Below, in pieces: positions 17,055-25,935 of a stretch of DNA of 64,000 nucleotides (positions within the stretch are counted from its first letter, which is position 1; the number at the start of each line of letters is the position of its first letter). Under the pieces are notes generated by a model. That model was given only the letters and a program-made list of their open reading frames with translations. It was not told the origin of the DNA and searched no databases. The stretch is from Nocardia arthritidis NBRC 100137 (lineage in GTDB: Bacteria > Actinomycetota > Actinomycetes > Mycobacteriales > Mycobacteriaceae), in NCBI RefSeq assembly GCF_001612765.1, contig NZ_BDBB01000003.1:62001-126000 (forward strand), read 5' to 3'. The position numbers and the translations under genes are program-made.

Positions 17055-17378
17055 TCACTTCCGGATGAAGATCCCGGCCACGTCGGCGTTCTTGATGGGG
17101 GTGTCGGTGTTGGCCTGGGCGCCGCACAGCAAGTCGACCGACACCATCGTCGCGTCCACCGCGGTCCCGGCGGGCTCGCGGTCGTCCTGGCTCTGCTGCT
17201 TGACGAACTTGGTGATCGTCGTGCGCTTGGTGTCCTGATCCTGCTTGACGTACTCGCTGCACGGAGTGTCGCCGCCGCGGTTGAGGGCGCGTTCGATGTC
17301 GGTGCAACCGGTGAGGGCCATGGCGACCATCGCGAACCCGAGGCCGGCCCGGCCGGTCCGTGACAGCGTGGCATTCAT
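17055..17378 (-). CDS. small lipoprotein, HdeA-like Cys pair
   Basis: 107-residue predicted lipoprotein: signal peptide ending in lipobox LTGC near residue 25, then a short helical domain with two cysteines (GGDTPCSEYVKQD and SVDLLCGAQANTDTPI). The Cys spacing and helical character recall the HdeA-like acid-stress chaperone fold, a tentative likeness. It is clearly paralogous to the lipoprotein at 50549-50866; both share GGDTPC, ...LxCxAQANxDTPI and end in DxxGIFxxK. AGGAGG stands 6 bases before ATG 17378. It is anchored outside the membrane; function unknown. Confidence 0.8.
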   Translation of the reverse strand: MNATLSRTGRAGLGFAMVAMALTGCTDIERALNRGGDTPCSEYVKQDQDTKRTTITKFVKQQSQDDREPAGTAVDATMVSVDLLCGAQANTDTPIKNADVAGIFIRK

Positions 17379-17457
17379 GGGCTCCTCCTGAAGGGTCGGC
17401 GGCGACACCCGCCGCGATCGGACTCCAGACTAGAGCGCTGTTCACCGGAGGCGGGCG

Positions 17458-18597
17458 CTAGGCACGGAAGACACACAGCGGCACCTCCACTTCCGCCGGC
17501 GTGAGCGAACCGTGTTGCCCGACCAGCGACGACTGCAATGGTTCGACGCCGCTGCGGATGACACCACGCCGCCCCCGCGCGAGCACGACGAGATCGCCGA
17601 TGCGCTGGGCGATCGCGGGGTCGACGGTGGGGCCGAACCAGCCTCGGGCCACGGTCTCCTCCTTGCCGAGCACCTCGAAGTCCGCGCCGAGCACGGCCTG
17701 CCAGGCCGCCGCGACGTCGGATTCGGCGCCCGGCGCGGTGTAGACGTGCCGGGCCCGCGCTTCCCCGCCGAGCGCCCGGACGCCTTCTCGCAGGACGGGG
17801 GTGGTGTCGAAATCGATGCTGTCGTCCATCTGCACCATGCCGTGGTCGGCGGTGACCAGCAGCGCCGCGCCCGCGGGCAGCTCGGCGGCGAGCGCTGCGG
17901 CGAGCCGGTCGGTGTTGGCCAGTTCCAATTCCCAGGCCCGCGACGAAGGGCCGCGCACATGTCCGGTCAGGTCGAGATCGCCGTGGTAGGTGTAGACCAG
18001 CGAGCGCGGGCCGGCCCGTAACGCCTCGCTCACACCTGCGACGAGATCGCCGAACGACAGCTGGGGGAGGAATCGGCAACCGCGCAGCACCGCCTCGGTC
18101 AGTCCCGATCCGGCCTGATCGCGCGGCGACACCTGTGCGACCGCGACGCCGTCGGCGACGGCACGCTGGAAAACGGTTGTGCGGGGCTGGAACTCCGCCG
18201 GGATCAATTCCTTGCGCAGATCGGACTTCGGCACGCCGTGCAGCCGCCAGGACAACGGGGTGAACAGCCGGTCGTAGCCGGGGACGTGGAACAGATAGCC
18301 GACGATCCCGTGCTCGCCCGGCGGAACGCCCACCCCGAGCGAGGCGAGGCTGGTCGCCGTCGTCGTGGGGAAACCGGCCGTGAGCCGGACCGGCGCGAGG
18401 CCGGACAGAAACGGCGCCGCAGTGGGATTCGCGACGAGATCCTGGTAGCCGAGCCCGTCCACCAGCAGGACGCAGACCTGGTCGGCATTCAGGCCAAGCC
18501 CTAGGCGGTCTTCCTCGCCCGGCACGCCGAGACCGGCGAGGACGGAGGGGAACACATCGGCCAGGGAACCGGTACCGTAACGCGGCGCGACGAACAC
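17458..18597 (-). CDS. alkaline phosphatase superfamily phosphodiesterase/pyrophosphatase
   Basis: 379-residue enzyme of the nucleotide pyrophosphatase/phosphodiesterase branch of the alkaline phosphatase superfamily. Metal-binding motifs are VLLVDGLGYQD (near residue 45), the nucleophile region GFPTTTATSLASLGVGVPPGEHG and the second metal site LLVTADHGMVQMDD. It would hydrolyse phosphodiester or pyrophosphate bonds. It is read from GTG 18597; no signal peptide is evident. The NTF2-like gene lies 43 bases upstream in the same direction. Confidence 0.85.
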   Translation of the reverse strand: MFVAPRYGTGSLADVFPSVLAGLGVPGEEDRLGLGLNADQVCVLLVDGLGYQDLVANPTAAPFLSGLAPVRLTAGFPTTTATSLASLGVGVPPGEHGIVGYLFHVPGYDRLFTPLSWRLHGVPKSDLRKELIPAEFQPRTTVFQRAVADGVAVAQVSPRDQAGSGLTEAVLRGCRFLPQLSFGDLVAGVSEALRAGPRSLVYTYHGDLDLTGHVRGPSSRAWELELANTDRLAAALAAELPAGAALLVTADHGMVQMDDSIDFDTTPVLREGVRALGGEARARHVYTAPGAESDVAAAWQAVLGADFEVLGKEETVARGWFGPTVDPAIAQRIGDLVVLARGRRGVIRSGVEPLQSSLVGQHGSLTPAEVEVPLCVFRA

Positions 18598-18640
18598 GAA
18601 GGTCAGAATGTCAATGTCGGCGGCTGCCTGGCAAGGGTAT

Positions 18641-18952
18641 TCACGCCTGTCCGGTCTCGAAACGGCTCACCTTGCCATCGCGCAGGACGAATCGCCAGGT
18701 GGTCCGCATCGAGCCCCATCGCGAATTGGTGTAGTCGGCAACGAGTTCGGTGCCGTCGTCGCCGATGGACTCGATCCGCATGCGGGCGTTGCTGTCGAAG
18801 ATCTCCGCTCCGGTCCACTGCGCGAGGTCGCGCTCCACACCGTCGTCGGACATGGTGGCATCGTCGGTGAGTACCGCGTAGAACCGGTCCTGATCGTTGG
18901 CGTTGAGCGCGTCGACGAACTCCTGCACCGTCGGATCCAGCTGCGCGGTCAT
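18641..18952 (-). CDS. NTF2-like/SnoaL-like protein
   Basis: 103-residue protein of the NTF2-like superfamily: the opening helix (PTVQEFVDALNANDQDRFYAVLTDDATM, quoted in part) and the later strands ELVADYTNSRW and RTTWRFVLRDGKVSRFETGQA fit the cone-shaped fold. Members may be small enzymes or ligand-binding proteins; no catalytic pair is obvious here. It starts at ATG 18952. Confidence 0.8.
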   Translation of the reverse strand: MTAQLDPTVQEFVDALNANDQDRFYAVLTDDATMSDDGVERDLAQWTGAEIFDSNARMRIESIGDDGTELVADYTNSRWGSMRTTWRFVLRDGKVSRFETGQA

Positions 18953-19029
18953 CCGTGTCGTCCTCTCGGATCGGTGTGAGAAGCATCGGACAGCAAATGT
19001 CTGGCATCTACTCTAGGTCAGCGGCTACT

Positions 19030-19659
19030 CTAGGCCGGCGGCGTCGCGCTCGGCTCGATCAGAGTTGCGAAGGTTCGCATGACATCGTCTACCAACGCCG
19101 CGGCGTTCGTGCCGAACTGTCCCGCGCGTTTCTCCAGTTGGCCGTCCAGCCACAGCGAGGCCAGCCCGTGGCCGAGCCCCCAGAACATGACCGCCAACGT
19201 GTCGGCCTTGTCGGCGGGCAGCGCTCCCGCGCGGACACACTCCGCGATCGCGTCGGCCAGGACGCCGAACGCCGCGTCGCCCGCCGCCATCGTGTCGGGA
19301 TGCTTGTCGGGCTGGGACAGTTCGGGCCGGAACATCAAGCGGAAGTACGCCGGGTTCTCGCGGGAGAACCGCACGTAGGCGTTCGCCAGCGCGGTCAGGG
19401 CGGCCATGGGCGTTTCCGCCTCGGCCCGGGCCGCCGCCAGTTGCGTCCCGAGTAACTGGAAGCCCCGGGTGGACAGCGTTGCGAGCAGGGCGGCCCGGTC
19501 GGGGAAATGGTGGTACGGAGCCGCCGTGCTCACCCCTGCCTCGCGCGCCACGCGGCGCAGGCTGACCGCCGCGAGTCCTTCCGTCTCGATCAATCGCAGG
19601 CAGGCCGCCAGCAGCGCGTCGCGCAAGGCGCCGTGGTGGTAACTGGTCCGCGTCACCAT
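19030..19659 (-). CDS. TetR family regulator (WHG-domain type)
   Basis: 209-residue TetR regulator. HTH residues about 14-55 include AVSLRRVAREAGVSTAAPYHHF. The C-terminal part (SRENPAYFRLMFRPEL ... GLGHGLASLWLDGQ) matches the TetR C-terminal family that carries the WHG/WLDGQ signature. It is divergent from the NAD-dependent epimerase gene at 19768. Two related dyads between them, one a perfect 19-bp palindrome, are its probable operators. It most likely represses itself and the oxidoreductase. Confidence 0.9.
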   Translation of the reverse strand: MVTRTSYHHGALRDALLAACLRLIETEGLAAVSLRRVAREAGVSTAAPYHHFPDRAALLATLSTRGFQLLGTQLAAARAEAETPMAALTALANAYVRFSRENPAYFRLMFRPELSQPDKHPDTMAAGDAAFGVLADAIAECVRAGALPADKADTLAVMFWGLGHGLASLWLDGQLEKRAGQFGTNAAALVDDVMRTFATLIEPSATPPA

Positions 19660-19690
19660 CCGAGCGTATGCGACGCGTCCTGGACAACCT

Positions 19691-19729
19691 AACTATGCGG
19701 TGCTTAGATTATCTGAGCGGCGCTCAGAT
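19691..19729. promoter_or_regulatory. tandem TetR operators
   Basis: 19711-19729 is a perfect 19-bp palindrome, ATCTGAGCG-G-CGCTCAGAT. One base away, 19691-19709 read on the other strand is ATCTAAGCACCGCATAGTT, which matches the palindrome at 13 of 19 positions, including ATCT, AGC, CGC and AG. The two sites lie 20 bases centre to centre between the divergent TetR and epimerase genes. Confidence 0.7.
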
Positions 19730-19767
19730 GCTGGCCGCGGTAGCCACTCGACGAGAGGGATGAGCAC

Positions 19768-20832
19768 ATGAGCACACGGGTAACAGTCACCGGCGCAACG
19801 GGATTCGTCGCAGGCCACGTCATCGCCGAGTTGCTGGAGCACGGGTACGCCGTGCGCGCGACGGTCCGCGACCTCGCCGACGTCGGTAAACGAGCGCACC
19901 TGGTGGAATTGGCCCGCCGCACCGGTGGCGCACTGGAGTTCGCGCAAGCCGATCTGAACGGCGACGACGGCTGGGCGGCCGCCGTGGCGGGCAGCGCCGG
20001 GGTATTGCACGTAGCCTCTCCGTTCCCCACCACCCCGCCCGAGGACGAGCGCGAACTCATCGACACCGCGGTCGAGGGAACTCTGCGGGTGCTGCGCGCC
20101 TGCGCTGCCGCGGGCACCGTCCGCCGTGTGGTGCTCACCTCCTCGATCGCCGCGATCGCCTACGGTCACACCGAGGACGCCCTGCGCACCGAGGCCGACT
20201 GGACGGTGGTCGAGCGCAGCCCGGCCTACCAGAAGAGTAAGACGCTGGCCGAGCGGGCGGCCTGGGATTTCGTCGCGCAACTCCCGGCCGCCGAGCGATT
20301 CGAACTGGTCGTCGTCAATCCGGGCATGGTGCTCGGACCGTTGCTGTCCGTGGCGACGAGCACCTCGCACGAGCCCGTGCGGCGGTTGCTGGCCGGAGAC
20401 GTACCCGGCGCGCCGCGGGTCGGCTGGGCGCCGGTGGACGTGCGTGATCTCGCCGCGGCGCACCGGCTCGTGCTGGAGACCCCGGCAGCCGCGGGCAACC
20501 GTTACATCTGCGCGGGCGAGCACCTGTGGATGGAGGATATGGCGCGCATCCTCGCCGAGGAATACGGACCGCGCGGGTTTCGCGTGCCCACCAGACGACT
20601 GCCGAACTGGGTAGTGCGTTGCGTCGCGCTTTTCGACAAGGGCGTCCGGCTGACACTGCCGAGCTTGGGGCGCACCGAGTCGCTCAGCGCCGGCAAAGCC
20701 AGGCACGAACTGGGCTGGACCATGCGTCCGGTGCGGGAATCGGTGGTGGACACCGCGGAAAGCCTGCTGCAGCGCGGGATCGTCGCGACGCCGCGGCGCA
20801 AGTCCGCCGCGCCGGCCGCCGCGCGCGTCTGA
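19768..20832 (+). CDS. NAD-dependent epimerase/dehydratase-family reductase (DFR-like)
   Basis: 354-residue extended SDR similar to dihydroflavonol/aldehyde reductases. The Rossmann motif GATGFVAGHV is at residues 9-18, catalytic Ser in LTSSIAAIAYG near 125, and YQKSK supplies Tyr and Lys near 153-157. RV at the start of the Rossmann fold and the following ATVRD suggest NADP preference. It should reduce a ketone or aldehyde. The start ATG 19768 is preceded by GAGAGGGATGAGC. It is under the divergent TetR regulator. Confidence 0.88.
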   Translation: MSTRVTVTGATGFVAGHVIAELLEHGYAVRATVRDLADVGKRAHLVELARRTGGALEFAQADLNGDDGWAAAVAGSAGVLHVASPFPTTPPEDERELIDTAVEGTLRVLRACAAAGTVRRVVLTSSIAAIAYGHTEDALRTEADWTVVERSPAYQKSKTLAERAAWDFVAQLPAAERFELVVVNPGMVLGPLLSVATSTSHEPVRRLLAGDVPGAPRVGWAPVDVRDLAAAHRLVLETPAAAGNRYICAGEHLWMEDMARILAEEYGPRGFRVPTRRLPNWVVRCVALFDKGVRLTLPSLGRTESLSAGKARHELGWTMRPVRESVVDTAESLLQRGIVATPRRKSAAPAAARV

Positions 20833-20842
20833 GGGGGCGGGC

Positions 20843-21043
20843 ATGCTGATCGCGACATTGATCATCGCCACGGTCGCGATGACGCGGCGCTGGTTCGCCC
20901 GCCGGTCCCCGCGCGGGAAGTCCGACCGGCGCGACACCCCCGGTTCGGGCCGGCGGGGGTGGCGCCGGCCGCTGCCGGTGACCGCCACCCTCCTCGCGCT
21001 GCTCGGGGTCGCGGTGGTGTCGGGCACGCCGGCCCAGTGCTGA
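20843..21043 (+). CDS. small hypothetical protein, possible membrane peptide
   Basis: 66-residue ORF starting at ATG 20843, ten bases after the reductase stop, with GAGGGGGCGGG upstream. It would have a short N-terminal hydrophobic segment (LIATLIIATVAM), an Arg-rich middle and a second hydrophobic segment (TATLLALLGVAVV). I recognise no family. Its existence rests on spacing, ribosome site and hydrophobic pattern only. Confidence 0.4.
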   Translation: MLIATLIIATVAMTRRWFARRSPRGKSDRRDTPGSGRRGWRRPLPVTATLLALLGVAVVSGTPAQC

Positions 21044-21091
21044 ACCGGCCCCGGCGTCCGGCCTTCCGGCGTGATTCGCTAGACAGAACAC

Positions 21092-21976
21092 GTGACTGCG
21101 CAGCGCTCCTTCCGGTTCGGTGTCAACATGGTGGTCCCCGAGTCCCGGTCGAATTGGATCGAAAAGTGCCGCCGGGCAGAAGAACTCGGCTTCGATGTGG
21201 TCGGCGTTCCCGATCATCTCGGCCTGCCCGCGCCGTTCCCCGCGATGATCCTGGCCGCCGAGGCGACCGAACGGGTGCGGTTGAACACATTCGTGCTCAA
21301 CACCGCGTTCTACAACCCGGTCCTGCTGGCCCGCGACGTGGCCGGCGCCGATCAGTTCACCGACGGGCGCGTCGAACTCGGGCTCGGCGCCGGCTACGTG
21401 CAGGCGGAATTCGAGGCCGCGGGCATCCCGTTCGAAAGCGGGAGCAAGCGCGTCGAGCACCTGGAGCAGACGGTGATCACGCTGCGCCGCCTGTTCTCCG
21501 ACCCGGAGTATCAGCCGCAGCCCGCGCAACCGTCGGGTCCGCCCGTGCTCATCGGCGGATGGGGCGATCGGTTGCTCGCCGTCGCCGCGCGGCACGCGGA
21601 CATCATCGCCTTCACCGGGGCCGCGGCCGCGCGCAACGGCGGACCGCTGCAGATGGCCGGGCTCGCCGAGATCGAGGAGCGCGTCGCCTACGTGCGGGAA
21701 CTGCTCGGTGCGCGGCTGGACAAGGTCGAGTTCAACATCCTGGTGCAGCGGGTTGTCCCGCCGGAGGAACGCGCGGGCGTCCTGGAGGTCTTCGGCCCGG
21801 CGCTGCCGCCGGACGTCGCGGACTCCCCGGAGGAGCACCCGATCCTGCTTATGGGCACCCCCGAGGAGATGGCCGACCGCCTGCGCGAGCGGCGCGACCG
21901 TTACGGCATCAGCTACGTCACCGTCCTCGAGGACAGCATGGAGAAGTTCGCCGAGGTCATCCCGTTGCTGCGCTGA
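21092..21976 (+). CDS. LLM-class F420-dependent oxidoreductase
   Basis: 294-residue luciferase-like monooxygenase of the actinobacterial F420-dependent subgroup. It begins FRFGVNMVVPESRSNWIEKCRRAEELGFD (quoted in part) and has GRVELGLGAGYVQAEFEAAGIPF near 90-112, a standard block of these proteins, and the later PVLIGGWGDRLLAVAARHADI. The TIM-barrel would bind F420 for a redox step on an unknown substrate. It starts at GTG 21092. It is convergent with the hypothetical gene 22456-21992. Confidence 0.88.
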   Translation: MTAQRSFRFGVNMVVPESRSNWIEKCRRAEELGFDVVGVPDHLGLPAPFPAMILAAEATERVRLNTFVLNTAFYNPVLLARDVAGADQFTDGRVELGLGAGYVQAEFEAAGIPFESGSKRVEHLEQTVITLRRLFSDPEYQPQPAQPSGPPVLIGGWGDRLLAVAARHADIIAFTGAAAARNGGPLQMAGLAEIEERVAYVRELLGARLDKVEFNILVQRVVPPEERAGVLEVFGPALPPDVADSPEEHPILLMGTPEEMADRLRERRDRYGISYVTVLEDSMEKFAEVIPLLR

Positions 21977-21991
21977 TCCGCCGCTCGCGCT

Positions 21992-22456
21992 TCACGGCAG
22001 CCGATCGACGATGACGCGCGGATCGATTTGCCGCAGGCCTCTCGGCCTGCTGGTCAGGAATGGCCACATGCGTGCGACCGCCTCGCGGGTGACATGGCCG
22101 GCAGCGACCATGGCGTCAGTGGCAGCGCCGGCACCGGCCGGGTTCGCGGTGCGGTTCAACGCCGGGACCACGGTGTTCGGCGGGCCGACCAGCACGGCGG
22201 GGATGTCGAGCCGGTCGGGCGGGAGACCGCTCACGCGGGCTTGCGCCACGTCAGGGTGTAGTGCCATGAGCCGTCGTCGCATGCGCGACCTGGGCGGGAG
22301 TTCGGCTGTGGCCGAGCGGATCTCGGCATAACCGTCCACGGGGTCACGCATCGGCACGCTGGGCCCGTCGAGCCGGTGCACGCGGTCTGTCACCCGGATC
22401 GCGGGCGCCGGAATCAGGTAAGAAAATCCTTGCGCAACATCATGTTCCAAACACAT
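21992..22456 (-). CDS. hypothetical protein
   Basis: 154-residue ORF with normal third-position G/C bias, starting 15 bases downstream of a convergent gene. I recognise no family. The middle is Pro/Ala/Val-rich (LDIPAVLVGPPNTVVPALNRTANP), and the C-terminus has VTREAVARMWPFLTSRPRG. No signal peptide or membrane helix is evident. It may be a real gene of unknown role, or a long chance ORF between the LLM and UvrA-like genes. Confidence 0.45.
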   Translation of the reverse strand: MCLEHDVAQGFSYLIPAPAIRVTDRVHRLDGPSVPMRDPVDGYAEIRSATAELPPRSRMRRRLMALHPDVAQARVSGLPPDRLDIPAVLVGPPNTVVPALNRTANPAGAGAATDAMVAAGHVTREAVARMWPFLTSRPRGLRQIDPRVIVDRLP

Positions 22457-22470
22457 TTCGAGAACGCGGA

Positions 22471-22490
22471 AATGTGATTTACGTCACATT
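22471..22490. promoter_or_regulatory. CRP/FNR-type binding site
   Basis: AATGTGATTTACGTCACATT is a perfect dyad with 7-base arms and a 6-base centre. It contains TGTGA-N6-TCACA, the CRP consensus shared by mycobacterial Crp and corynebacterial GlxR. It lies 43 bases upstream of the UvrA-like start. Confidence 0.7.
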
Positions 22491-22532
22491 CGCCGGAGCA
22501 TTTCGTCGGTCCCTGATGGCAAGGTGTGCCAT

Positions 22533-24818
22533 ATGTCTTCCGCCGAATCCACCGCTTCGCTCGACGCCATCCGGGTCCTCGGAGCCAGTGAGCACAATCT
22601 GCGCGACGTGTCGCTCGAGATCCCGAAGAACAAGATCACCGTCTTCACCGGCGTCTCCGGCTCGGGCAAATCGTCGATCGTCTTCGACACCATCGCCGTC
22701 GAATCGCAGCGCCAGCTCTACGCCACGTTCCCGGCGTTCATCCTCAATTTCCTGCCCCGCTACGAACGCCCGCACGCCGAGGCCATCGAGAATCTCACCG
22801 CGCCGGTGATCATCGATCAGCAGCCGGTGGGCGGTGGGCCGCGCTCCACGGTCGGCACCATGACCGACATCTTCTCGATGGTGCGGGCGATGTTCGCCCG
22901 ATTCGGTTCGCCCTCGGCCGGATTCGTCTACAACTATTCCTTCAATGTGCCGCAGGGCATGTGCCCGGACTGCGACGGTCTCGGGGTCACCGTACGCGCC
23001 GACCCCGATCGGTTGCTCGACCGGACGAAGTCGCTGAACGAAGGCGCGATACTGCTGCCGGGTTACGGCGTGGGCAGCGGGGATTGGCAACTCTATGGCA
23101 AGTCCGGCCGCTTCGACCCGGACAAGAAGCTGACCGACTACACCGGCGATGAACTCCACGACCTGCTCTACGGCACCGGCGGCAAGGTCGAGCTGACCTT
23201 CAGCAAAGGCACCTGGAAGGCGAATTACGAGGGTCTGGCAACGAAATTCACGCGGACCCGGCTGCAGCGCGATACCTCCACGCTGAGCGAGAAGACCCGC
23301 GAGCAGATGCGGCGATTCCTCACCGAGGGCGTCTGCGGAACCTGCGCGGGCGCCCGGTTGAACCAGGCGGCCTTGGCCACGAAGATCCACGGGCGCACCA
23401 TCGCGGACTGGGCGCGCTTGCAGATCACCGATCTGATCGAGGTGCTCGACGAGATCACCGATCCGGCTGCCGTCGGCTTGGCCCGCGCCATCCGCACCGG
23501 CCTGCGGCGAGTGGCCGACATCGGGCTGGGCTATCTGAGCCTGGACCGGCCGACCTCGACCCTCTCCGGCGGCGAAGGGCAGCGGCTGAAGATGATCAAG
23601 CATCTGTCCAGCACGCTGATCGGACTGACCTACATCTTCGACGAACCCAGCGTCGGGCTGCACCCACGGGATGTGGGCCGGTTGAACGACCTACTGAAGG
23701 CGCTGCGGGACAAGGGGAACACGGTGATCGTGGTGGAACACGATCCGGATGTCATCCAGATCGCCGACCATATCGTCGACGTCGGGCCGCGCGCGGGCGT
23801 GCACGGCGGGCAAGTGGTGTTCCAAGGCAGTTTCGCCGACCTGCGGACCGCCGACACTCCGACCGGCGCCGGTCTGCGCAGGCCCTTCCGGGTGAAGGAC
23901 TCCTTCCGCACGGGTACGGGCGAACTGCTCATCGAGCGCGCGGCGGTGCACAATCTGAAGAACGTCACCGTCGGGATCCCGACCGGCATCTTGACCTGCG
24001 TCACCGGCGTCGCGGGCTCGGGCAAGAGCAGCCTCATCCGGGACGTGTTCGTCAAGGAGTATCCCGAGGCGATCTTCGTGGACCAGTCGCCCATCGCGGC
24101 GTCGTCCCGGTCCACTCCCGCGACCTATCTCGGGTTGATGGACCCCATTCGCAAGTTGTTCGCCAAGGCGACGGGGGAGTCCGCGGCCCTGTTCAGCTTC
24201 AATTCGGCGGGCGCGTGCGAGCAGTGTGAGGGCCGCGGCGTGATCATCACCGAGATCGCCTACATGGACCCCGTGACCACCCATTGCGACGCCTGCGACG
24301 GACGGCGCTTCTCCGATGAGGTGCTCGCCCTGACGCTGCGCGGTAAATCCATCGCCGACGTGCTGGAGATGTCGGCCGAGGAGGCGCTCGGATTCTTCGC
24401 CGAGAAGGCGCTGCACACCAAGCTGCGCACCATGAACGAGGTGGGCCTGGACTATCTCAGCCTGGGACAGGCGATGAGTACGCTCTCCGGCGGAGAGCGG
24501 CAGCGGATCAAATTGGCGACCCAGTTGCAGAACACTGGCAGCGTCTACGTGCTCGACGAACCAACCACCGGCCTGCACATGTCCGACGTCGACACGCTGC
24601 TCGGGCTGATGGACGGTCTGGTCGACCGCGGCAACACCGTCGTGGTGATCGAGCACAATCTCGACGTGGTCGCCCACTCGGACTGGGTGATCGATCTCGG
24701 GCCCGACGGCGGCAAGGGCGGCGGCGAGATCGTCTGCACCGGGACGCCCGCCGAGTTGCTCGCGCATCCGTCCTCGCTCACCGGCGAATACCTGCGCCGC
24801 TACAAGGCGGCTAGCTAG
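22533..24818 (+). CDS. UvrA-like ABC ATPase (class III UvrA)
   Basis: 761-residue tandem ABC ATPase of the UvrA superfamily, shorter than true UvrA (about 950 residues), as in class III UvrA/DrrC-type proteins. Walker A motifs are GVSGSGKSS (near residue 41) and GVAGSGKSS (near 495), and signatures are LSGGEGQRLK and LSGGERQRIK. Zinc-finger halves CPDCDGLG and CEQCEGRG...CDACDGRR are present. Such proteins are linked to resistance to DNA-binding drugs rather than canonical excision repair. I start at ATG 22533 with AAGGTG upstream; GTG 22524 is in frame. A CRP-type site lies just upstream. Its stop overlaps that of the convergent XRE gene. Confidence 0.88.
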   Translation: MSSAESTASLDAIRVLGASEHNLRDVSLEIPKNKITVFTGVSGSGKSSIVFDTIAVESQRQLYATFPAFILNFLPRYERPHAEAIENLTAPVIIDQQPVGGGPRSTVGTMTDIFSMVRAMFARFGSPSAGFVYNYSFNVPQGMCPDCDGLGVTVRADPDRLLDRTKSLNEGAILLPGYGVGSGDWQLYGKSGRFDPDKKLTDYTGDELHDLLYGTGGKVELTFSKGTWKANYEGLATKFTRTRLQRDTSTLSEKTREQMRRFLTEGVCGTCAGARLNQAALATKIHGRTIADWARLQITDLIEVLDEITDPAAVGLARAIRTGLRRVADIGLGYLSLDRPTSTLSGGEGQRLKMIKHLSSTLIGLTYIFDEPSVGLHPRDVGRLNDLLKALRDKGNTVIVVEHDPDVIQIADHIVDVGPRAGVHGGQVVFQGSFADLRTADTPTGAGLRRPFRVKDSFRTGTGELLIERAAVHNLKNVTVGIPTGILTCVTGVAGSGKSSLIRDVFVKEYPEAIFVDQSPIAASSRSTPATYLGLMDPIRKLFAKATGESAALFSFNSAGACEQCEGRGVIITEIAYMDPVTTHCDACDGRRFSDEVLALTLRGKSIADVLEMSAEEALGFFAEKALHTKLRTMNEVGLDYLSLGQAMSTLSGGERQRIKLATQLQNTGSVYVLDEPTTGLHMSDVDTLLGLMDGLVDRGNTVVVIEHNLDVVAHSDWVIDLGPDGGKGGGEIVCTGTPAELLAHPSSLTGEYLRRYKAAS

Positions 24819-25672
24819 CCGCCGGGCTCCGGCGCTGTGAACTGCTGAGTCCCCGTCACCCGCAGCAGTTCCAGCGCCGAGGCCTCCCGGCTGCCGGCCG
24901 CCGCCGAGTAGACCACGACCGCCTGGTCGGTGTCCGGGACCAATAAGGTGTCGCAGTCCAGCCGCAGCGCGCCGAGATCCGGGTGTTCGATCGTCTTGGT
25001 CGCGCTGCGCCACTGCCCGGATCGCCGTGCGGTCCACAGCTGCTCGAATCGTGGACTGCGGGCGCGGAGTTCGGAGACCAAGCGCAGGAGGCCGGGATCG
25101 TCGGGATAGCGGGCGCGGGCGCTGCGCAGACTGGCGACGGAGAACGACGCCGCGTTCTCGGCCTCGGCGGGCGTCATCGCGACTCGTCCCGGCTCGGTGC
25201 CGAGAAAGCGCTGCCAGATGATGTTGCGCTGGGCGGGCGGCCATGCCGAGAAATCACCGAGCAGCGCGGTCGCCATCGGATTCCAGGCCAGCACATCGGC
25301 TTTGGCAGAGAGCACCAGTGCGGGCAGATCCGCCATCCGGTCCAGCAGCCGCAAGACGCTCGGGCGCACCACCATGTCGATGCGGCCTTCCTGCGGTGGC
25401 GCCGCGCCCGCGAGCTGGAACAGCAGCGTGCGGTCCTCGTCGTTGAGCCGCAGTGCGCGGGCGAGCGCGGCCAGCACCGCGGTGGACGGACGTGGTCCGC
25501 GCCCTTGCTCCAGGCGAACCACATAGTCCACGCTGACGCCGGCGAGTTGGGCGACCTCCTCGCGGCGCAACCCCCGCACCTGCCTACGGGCGCCCGCGGG
25601 CAGCCCGACATCGCCCGGACGCACGTGGTCGCGCGCCTGCCTGAGCAACGCGGCCAGCTCGGTTCGATCCAC
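24815..25672 (-). CDS. XRE family regulator with MmyB-like ligand domain
   Basis: 285-residue regulator: N-terminal XRE helix-turn-helix (GLRREEVAQLAGVSVDYVVRLEQGRGPRPS, quoted in part, about residues 34-63) and C-terminal MmyB-like domain (LVLSAKADVLAWNPMATALLGDF ... NIIWQRF), a common actinobacterial pairing thought to sense small or fatty ligands. I start at GTG 25672 (VDRTELAALLRQARD); upstream extension is arginine-rich noise. The stop codons of this gene and the convergent UvrA-like gene share the bases CTAG at 24815-24818. Confidence 0.88.
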   Translation of the reverse strand: MDRTELAALLRQARDHVRPGDVGLPAGARRQVRGLRREEVAQLAGVSVDYVVRLEQGRGPRPSTAVLAALARALRLNDEDRTLLFQLAGAAPPQEGRIDMVVRPSVLRLLDRMADLPALVLSAKADVLAWNPMATALLGDFSAWPPAQRNIIWQRFLGTEPGRVAMTPAEAENAASFSVASLRSARARYPDDPGLLRLVSELRARSPRFEQLWTARRSGQWRSATKTIEHPDLGALRLDCDTLLVPDTDQAVVVYSAAAGSREASALELLRVTGTQQFTAPEPGG

Positions 25673-25935
25673 CTGTCGATCATGCCGCAGCCGGTGGTCG
25701 CCGGGGTAGGACCGCTGCTCCCAGGTGGTAGCGGCCCTGCTGGACCGGCGCCGTGGTGAGCCGCGGTGCCTGCGGTGACCTCGCCGCAGCGGGGCGCTAC
25801 CGGATTTCCGCGCTCGGTGCCCAGCGAGAACACGGTACCCAGCGAGAACACCGAGGGAGTTCTGCCGCGCGCATCGTCGGCCTTTCGACACGGCTGCGGG
25901 CGCCGCCGGAGGGGCTGACCCCTAGCGACGCCGCA

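Noticed and set aside
24815..24818. Shared stop-codon bases of the UvrA-like and XRE genes
   Set aside because: Overlap of convergent stops through CTAG is neat but common in compact genomes and needs no special function.
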